A program made the translations under genes and the position numbers. Below, piece after piece: positions 6,459 to 10,061 of a DNA stretch of 10,061 bases. The stretch is taken from the NCBI GenBank assembly GCA_005878665.1, contig VBLR01000085.1, positions 1 to 10,061 of the forward strand, in the 5' to 3' direction. The DNA is from Methanobacteriota archaeon. Its GTDB lineage: Archaea; Thermoplasmatota; Thermoplasmata; RBG-16-68-12. Each line of letters begins with the position of its first letter. The stretch's first letter is position 1. Under the pieces are notes generated by a model. The model ran no database searches, was not told the DNA's origin, and worked only from the letters and a program-made list of their open reading frames with translations.

Positions 6459-6466
6459 CGATAAAG
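6459..6466 (-). promoter_or_regulatory. TATA-like box for the COG1233 flavoprotein, copy 1
   Basis: On the minus strand this reads CTTTATCG, in an otherwise GC-rich 47-bp gap after the GcvT-like stop codon. Its centre is about 28 nt above the ATG at 6434, so the transcript would begin at or within a few bases of that codon (leaderless). The gene may therefore have its own promoter besides read-through from upstream. Confidence 0.45.
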
Positions 6467-6481
6467 GGATTGCCGCGAGGT

Positions 6482-7669
6482 TCAGGCCTTCTTTCTCGCC
6501 GGTTCGAAGAACGGTCTCTCCACGACCGTCGCGGGCGCCCGATGCCGTTCCCACTCGATGGCCACTTCGATCTCGATGCGCGTGCCGGGCCGCGAATACG
6601 GCGCGGCGACGGTGGCAATCGCGATGTACCGCTTCAAGAGCGGCGACCAGCAACCGCTCGTGGCCCAACCGATCTGGCGGTAGCCCGAGTACAATGGCAC
6701 CTTCTCGCGCCAAGGCTCGGCGGGCGGCTGGGGGGGAAGCCCCATGTCCCAGTAGAAACGCTCCACCGTTTGCCAGTCAATTTCCAGGCCGACCGTTCGC
6801 CGTGACGGACCGCGTCGCTGTTCCTCGAGGAGCGCCTTCCTCCCGATGAACGGACCTTTGCCCCCCGCGATGGTCCAGTCCAGGCTGAGCTCCAACGGCG
6901 AATACATTTGCGCGTCGATGATTGCTTTCCGCGAGGGCATATACTCGACCTCCGCCAGAATGAGCCCCGCTTCGATCCGAGCGATGTCGAGCGCGAGCAT
7001 CCCCGCGGGTGTGATGTCGTGTCCCCGGCCCTTCTCCAGGACGGCGTCCCACAGCGCCTCGGCCCGTTCGCGCTCGACCCAGATCTCGTATCCGAGATCG
7101 CCGGTGTATCCGGTCCGGGAGATGTGGACCGGAATCCCATCGAACTTCGTCCGTACGAATCGAAAGTACTTCAGTTTCTGCACCGCGCCATCCGCTCCTT
7201 CGAGCAAGATCGCCCGCGACGAAGGGCCTTGGAGGGCTAACGCCCCGATGTCCTCGGAGACGTCTTTCACTTCGACGTCGAGGCCCATCCCGGCGTCTTG
7301 AAGCCATTTCAGATTCGGCTCGGCGGACGTCATGCGGAAGGAACCATCCCCGAAGTTCCAGAGTGTGCCGTCGTCGACCGTCTTGCCGCGTTCATCGCAC
7401 CATGGCGTGTAGTAAATCTGTCCTTTCGCGAGTTTCGATGCATCACGGGTGACGACCTTGTTCACGAGGTGAAGCGCATCCTTCCCGGTGATGAGGTACT
7501 TGTAAAGGGGCGATACATCGAGCAATCCCGCGGAGTGGCGAATCGCGTAATACTCCATCTCCGGGACGAGGGAGTACGACGAGGCTGCAAGGTATCCGGC
7601 CCATCCTCGCCACTCCCAGCTGTCGCACATCGCCGAGGTTCGCGAATGAAACGGTGAACCGCGTCGCAC
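6482..7669 (-). CDS. GcvT-like aminomethyltransferase / folate-dependent demethylase family protein
   Basis: A 395-residue protein of the GcvT fold, which binds a tetrahydrofolate-type carrier and transfers one-carbon units. Visible family elements are the N-terminal WAGYLAASSYSLVPEMEYYAIRHSAGLLDVSPL (23-55), TVDDGTLW (98-104), the folate-site signature SRTGYTGDLGYEIW (184-197), ARIEAGL (230-236) and PFIGRKALLEE (273-283). The C-terminal barrel starts near QIGWATSGCWSP (332-343). Compared with glycine-cleavage GcvT it is somewhat long and looks closer to the stand-alone aminomethyltransferase/LigM-DmdA-type demethylases. I chose GTG 7669 over the longer frame (to 7738) because GGAGGAGG (7674-7681) sits 4 nt before it and because VRRGSPFHSR is a typical N-terminus of this group. 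Upstream lies a good TATA box. The flavoprotein gene follows after 47 bp. Substrate unknown; a methylated amine would suit the Rieske neighbour. Confidence 0.87.
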   Translation of the reverse strand: MRRGSPFHSRTSAMCDSWEWRGWAGYLAASSYSLVPEMEYYAIRHSAGLLDVSPLYKYLITGKDALHLVNKVVTRDASKLAKGQIYYTPWCDERGKTVDDGTLWNFGDGSFRMTSAEPNLKWLQDAGMGLDVEVKDVSEDIGALALQGPSSRAILLEGADGAVQKLKYFRFVRTKFDGIPVHISRTGYTGDLGYEIWVERERAEALWDAVLEKGRGHDITPAGMLALDIARIEAGLILAEVEYMPSRKAIIDAQMYSPLELSLDWTIAGGKGPFIGRKALLEEQRRGPSRRTVGLEIDWQTVERFYWDMGLPPQPPAEPWREKVPLYSGYRQIGWATSGCWSPLLKRYIAIATVAAPYSRPGTRIEIEVAIEWERHRAPATVVERPFFEPARKKA

Positions 7670-7673
7670 GATT

Positions 7674-7681
7674 CCTCCTCC
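7674..7681 (-). promoter_or_regulatory. Strong Shine-Dalgarno that fixes the GTG start of the GcvT-like gene
   Basis: On the minus strand GGAGGAGG is followed by AATC and then GTG at 7669. It is the strongest ribosome binding site in the window. It decides the start over the in-frame ATG 69 nt upstream, which lies above the TATA box and so would not be transcribed. Confidence 0.75.
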
Positions 7682-7706
7682 GAGCGGACGCGGACCGCGA
7701 ATAAAC

Positions 7707-7714
7707 GATATAAA
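7707..7714 (-). promoter_or_regulatory. TATA box for the GcvT-like gene
   Basis: The minus strand reads TTTATATC, close to the archaeal TATA consensus, inside CCGTTTATATCGTTTATT. It lies 38 nt above the GTG at 7669. A start of transcription some 25-27 nt downstream gives a leader of about 15 nt, just enough to carry the Shine-Dalgarno. This is the best promoter candidate in the window. Confidence 0.6.
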
Positions 7715-7787
7715 CGGTTCCCTCAGCGAGCAATCCAATCTGAGGCCAACGCGCGGAACACAGATGGCCCCTTCTTCGCGGCGGTAC

Positions 7788-7795
7788 TGATATGT
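7788..7795 (+). promoter_or_regulatory. Possible TATA box for the membrane protein
   Basis: TGATATGT lies with its centre about 29 nt before the ATG at 7821, which would give a leaderless or nearly leaderless transcript. No Shine-Dalgarno precedes the ATG, in line with this. The element itself is a weak match. Confidence 0.3.
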
Positions 7796-7820
7796 CAGCT
7801 AGCGATCATGGGACTCCCGG

Positions 7821-8636
7821 ATGGAGGACCTCGAGAGACGACGGTTCAGAGACTTTGTGGCACTCGCGATTCCCGCAATCTGGCTATCGGCAAGCCCCTT
7901 TCTTTTGATAGCATTTGGAGCGGATCTTCCGATTGCAGTGGGGGCCGCGGTCTTCGCGGCCACCTTCGTACACGCCGCTTACCTGGCCCGCCCGAGGCCG
8001 ATGGACCGACGCGTCCTTCGACCCATCATGATCGGATCGCTACTCCTTGCCGCCGCAACGATTGCTCCAAGGCTCATCGCTTTCGTCACGAACGACACGT
8101 ACCTCGACGTCGGCGTCAGCGTGAGTATCCTAATCGTTACGGTCCTTGTTGTTCGATCACAAGTTCTGAAGGTTATCGGATCGCCGCCTAGGCCCCCGCA
8201 CGTGGGAGAGTGGCCAATCGTTAGCGGAGGACCACAAGACACGAGAGAATTGGGAGGATCCGCGGGGATCGCCTTCGTGCACACTGTCTATGGGGCTTTC
8301 TTGGCGGAGCTCGGACTAAGACTTTCGACCGGCGCGTTGGCGATTCTCGCAGCAGAAGTTCTAGTGCTGGTCATGCTGGTCGTCACATTAGCCTACGTAC
8401 GGTTTTCGACAGGAATCAACGGACATGCTAGGAACCGGATCGCGGGAGTGGGGAGGAGCCAACTGCTCCTCATCTCGTGGGGTCTGTTTGGATATCTAGC
8501 GTTCCTCGTCGCGGTTGGCTCGGCACTTTCGCCGCCAGCGCTTGCGGAATCGACGCTGGGGTTCTTCGCGATCTTGTTCATCCTCGCGGCCGCGTTCCTA
8601 CGGTCCCGAAGATGGAATCCTCACCATCGTGAGTAG
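7821..8636 (+). CDS. Polytopic membrane protein of unknown function
   Basis: A 271-residue protein with about eight hydrophobic segments, near 12-32, 36-56, 67-88, 95-113, 147-167, 170-193, 214-234 and 243-261. A polar loop of about 33 residues (114-146), with PPRPP and a Gly-rich part, separates the first four from the last four. The short N-terminus MEDLERRRFRD has a mixed charge and the C-terminus is RSRRWNPHHRE. I recognise no family and see no transport or catalytic motif. Base composition differs from its neighbours: hand-counted lines give about 52-53% G+C against about 65% in the following flavoprotein, with more A/T-ending codons. That suggests a relaxed or recently acquired gene. 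It diverges from the GcvT-like gene and is followed by a same-strand flavoprotein 135 bp later. The hydrophobic pattern makes a real CDS likely. Confidence 0.78.
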   Translation: MEDLERRRFRDFVALAIPAIWLSASPFLLIAFGADLPIAVGAAVFAATFVHAAYLARPRPMDRRVLRPIMIGSLLLAAATIAPRLIAFVTNDTYLDVGVSVSILIVTVLVVRSQVLKVIGSPPRPPHVGEWPIVSGGPQDTRELGGSAGIAFVHTVYGAFLAELGLRLSTGALAILAAEVLVLVMLVVTLAYVRFSTGINGHARNRIAGVGRSQLLLISWGLFGYLAFLVAVGSALSPPALAESTLGFFAILFILAAAFLRSRRWNPHHRE

Positions 8637-8680
8637 AAGCCATTTGTGCAATCCGTTTGATTCAGTTTGCGGTCTCCGAC

Positions 8681-8691
8681 AAACGATATAA
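8681..8691 (+). promoter_or_regulatory. TATA-like element before the second flavoprotein
   Basis: AAACGATATAA lies in the 135-bp gap after the membrane protein. Transcription would begin near 8715, leaving a leader of about 57 nt that includes the GAGGT ribosome site. The same 11 bases occur at 7703-7713, over the GcvT-like promoter. The downstream stretch is very GC-rich, so this AT-rich patch stands out. Confidence 0.4.
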
Positions 8692-8771
8692 CCCCGCGCT
8701 CGTTACCCCGCGCGGCCCGCCGCGCCCGCGGAGAATTGCCGACGCGACGCGCCTTGAATGAGGTCGGCATC

Positions 8772-10061
8772 GTGGCGCGAGCGTATGACGCCATTGTCAT
8801 CGGAGGGGGCCACAACGGCCTCACGACGGCGGCGTATCTCGCCCAGGCCGGCAAGAAGGTGCTCGTCCTCGAACGCCGGCATGTCCTCGGAGGCGCAGCG
8901 GTCACGGAGGAAGTGTACCCGGGATTCAAGTTCACGGTTTGCTCGTACGTGTGCAGCCTCCTCCGCCCGCAGATCATCCGGGATCTCGATCTCCCGTCGC
9001 ACGGCTTTGAGGTCATCCCGCAAGAATCGAGCTTCATGCCACTGCCCGACGGCCGCTACCTATTCTATCGCGGGGACGAAGAGGACACGTTCCAAGCGGT
9101 GGCGAAATTCTCGCGCCGCGACGCGGAGGCCATGCCGCGATTCGGTCGACTCATGGCCCGCATGGCGAAGTTCATCGCACCGACCCTCACGATGACGCCG
9201 CCGGATATCGGCTCCCTGAATCCCTCGGAGCTGAGGAAGCTCTTCGCCCTGAACAAACAGGTCCAGACGCTGACGGAGGCCGAGCTGTACACATTCGCGC
9301 GGCTCATGACGATGAGCGCGGCGGACTACCTCGATGAATGGTTCGAGACGGACGTGGTGAAGGCGAGCCTCTGTTCGAGCGGGATCATCGGGACCTTGTT
9401 GGGGCCGCGTTCGCCCGGCACGGCGTACGTGTTGATGCATCACTACATGGGTGAAATCGACGGCGCGTACCGTTCCTGGGGCTACGTCCGCGGTGGGATG
9501 GGGATGGTCAGCGAGGCGATCGCCCGCGCGGCTCGTGGCTTCGGTGCGGAAATCCGAGTGAATGCCGAGGTCCGGCACATCCTCGCCCGCAACGGACGCG
9601 CGATCGGCGTGGAGCTGTCGACGGGCGAGAAGCTGTACGCGAAGGTGATTGCATCGGGGGCCGACCCGAAGCGGACGTTCCTCAAGATGATTGACAAGTC
9701 CGACCTTCCCGCGGATTTCGTCCGAGGGATCGAGAACTTCAAGATCGAGGGATCGTCGGGCAAGGTCAACCTGGCGCTCAAGGAGGCCCCGAGCTTCTCG
9801 TGCCTCCCAGGAAACGGGGTCCACCTTCAGGGGGCAATCTCGCTCGGCCCCAGCGTGGATTACATCGAGAAAGCGTACGACGACGCGAAGTACGGAGACT
9901 ATTCGCACCGACCGTATGTCGATATGTGCGTCCCGTCCACGCTCGACCCGACCCTCGCGCCTCCGGGCAAACACATCATGTCGTGCTTCATCCAGTACGC
10001 GCCGTACACGCTGCGTAAGGGGACTTGGGAGGAGCGGCGCGAGGAATTCGGAGAGACGGTC
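8772..10061 (+). CDS. COG1233 FAD-dependent oxidoreductase (phytoene dehydrogenase/PYROXD2-like), copy 2 (3' end cut)
   Basis: The first 430 residues of a flavoprotein paralogous to the one at 4872-6434; the frame runs off the right edge. The N-terminus VARAYDAIVIGGGHNGL has GGGHNG at 11-16 and E34 of VLVLERR, which would bind the FAD ribose. Then come GGAAVTEE, PGFKF, CSLLRP, PLPDGRYL, GTAYVLMHH, RGGMGMVSEAIARAAR and SGADPKRTFL, each aligning with copy 1 without large gaps. The second FAD motif, expected near residue 490, lies outside the window. GTG 8772 is chosen because GAGGT (8760-8764) sits 7 nt before it and the Rossmann strand begins a few residues in; an in-frame TTG at 8754 is the alternative, while the ATG at 8758 is out of frame. 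Copy 2 differs from copy 1 in substrate-side segments, so the two probably act on different but related compounds. Confidence 0.9.
   Translation, partial: MARAYDAIVIGGGHNGLTTAAYLAQAGKKVLVLERRHVLGGAAVTEEVYPGFKFTVCSYVCSLLRPQIIRDLDLPSHGFEVIPQESSFMPLPDGRYLFYRGDEEDTFQAVAKFSRRDAEAMPRFGRLMARMAKFIAPTLTMTPPDIGSLNPSELRKLFALNKQVQTLTEAELYTFARLMTMSAADYLDEWFETDVVKASLCSSGIIGTLLGPRSPGTAYVLMHHYMGEIDGAYRSWGYVRGGMGMVSEAIARAARGFGAEIRVNAEVRHILARNGRAIGVELSTGEKLYAKVIASGADPKRTFLKMIDKSDLPADFVRGIENFKIEGSSGKVNLALKEAPSFSCLPGNGVHLQGAISLGPSVDYIEKAYDDAKYGDYSHRPYVDMCVPSTLDPTLAPPGKHIMSCFIQYAPYTLRKGTWEERREEFGETV

Noticed and set aside
6495..6515. GGTTCGAAGAACGG as a tRNA T-arm.
   Set aside because: No acceptor, D-arm or anticodon stem can be found around it, and it lies inside the 3' end of the GcvT-like gene.
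9060..9974. Open minus-strand frame of 304 codons.
   Set aside because: It is the antisense shadow of flavoprotein copy 2, which aligns with copy 1 throughout this stretch.
4872..10061. Naming the two COG1233 proteins phytoene desaturase (CrtI) and calling this a carotenoid cluster.
   Set aside because: The GGGHNG start and the overall pattern fit the PYROXD2-like branch, and no phytoene synthase, cyclase or prenyltransferase gene is present.

Overview
The window looks like a piece of chromosome from a GC-rich, probably uncultivated archaeon. The case for an archaeon is a 49-residue ribosomal protein L40e gene, a stand-alone Ras-like GTPase of the archaeal type, and A/T-rich TATA-like boxes about 27 nt before several start codons (some apparently leaderless, others with a strong Shine-Dalgarno). 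The GTPase and the Erv-like small protein would suit a Thermoplasmata-related lineage, but that placement is a guess. A Rieske oxygenase, which uses O2, argues for an aerobic or microaerobic host.

Left part (1-2295), all on the minus strand. Read in the direction of transcription it holds a small cysteine-motif protein resembling the Erv/ALR core (1918-2295), a Ras/Rab-like GTPase (1200-1775), ribosomal protein L40e (1027-1176) and the ATPase of a DrrA-type ABC exporter (949 running off the left edge). GTPase and L40e are 23 bp apart and probably cotranscribed. L40e is very short and easily missed.

A 362-bp non-coding stretch (2296-2657) separates this block from the plus-strand genes. It is rich in short perfect inverted repeats.

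Middle and right part (2658-10061). On the plus strand are a Rieske non-heme iron oxygenase with the motif pattern of quaternary-ammonium demethylases (2658-3890) and a tandem two-domain SRPBCC protein (3980-4870). On the minus strand, meeting it tail to tail with a single base between stop codons, are a GcvT-like folate-binding protein (6482-7669) followed by a COG1233 (phytoene-dehydrogenase/PYROXD2-like) flavoprotein (4872-6434). A lower-GC polytopic membrane protein of unknown function (7821-8636) diverges from the GcvT-like gene. A second, clearly paralogous COG1233 flavoprotein (8772 to the right edge) ends the window.

Working idea, as inference only: the Rieske oxygenase, GcvT-like protein and flavoproteins could form an oxidative route that strips one-carbon groups from a methylated amine (or similar) and passes them to a folate-type carrier. 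No single gene proves this, and the substrate is not readable from the sequence. No tRNA, rRNA, CRISPR array, transposase or attachment site was recognised.
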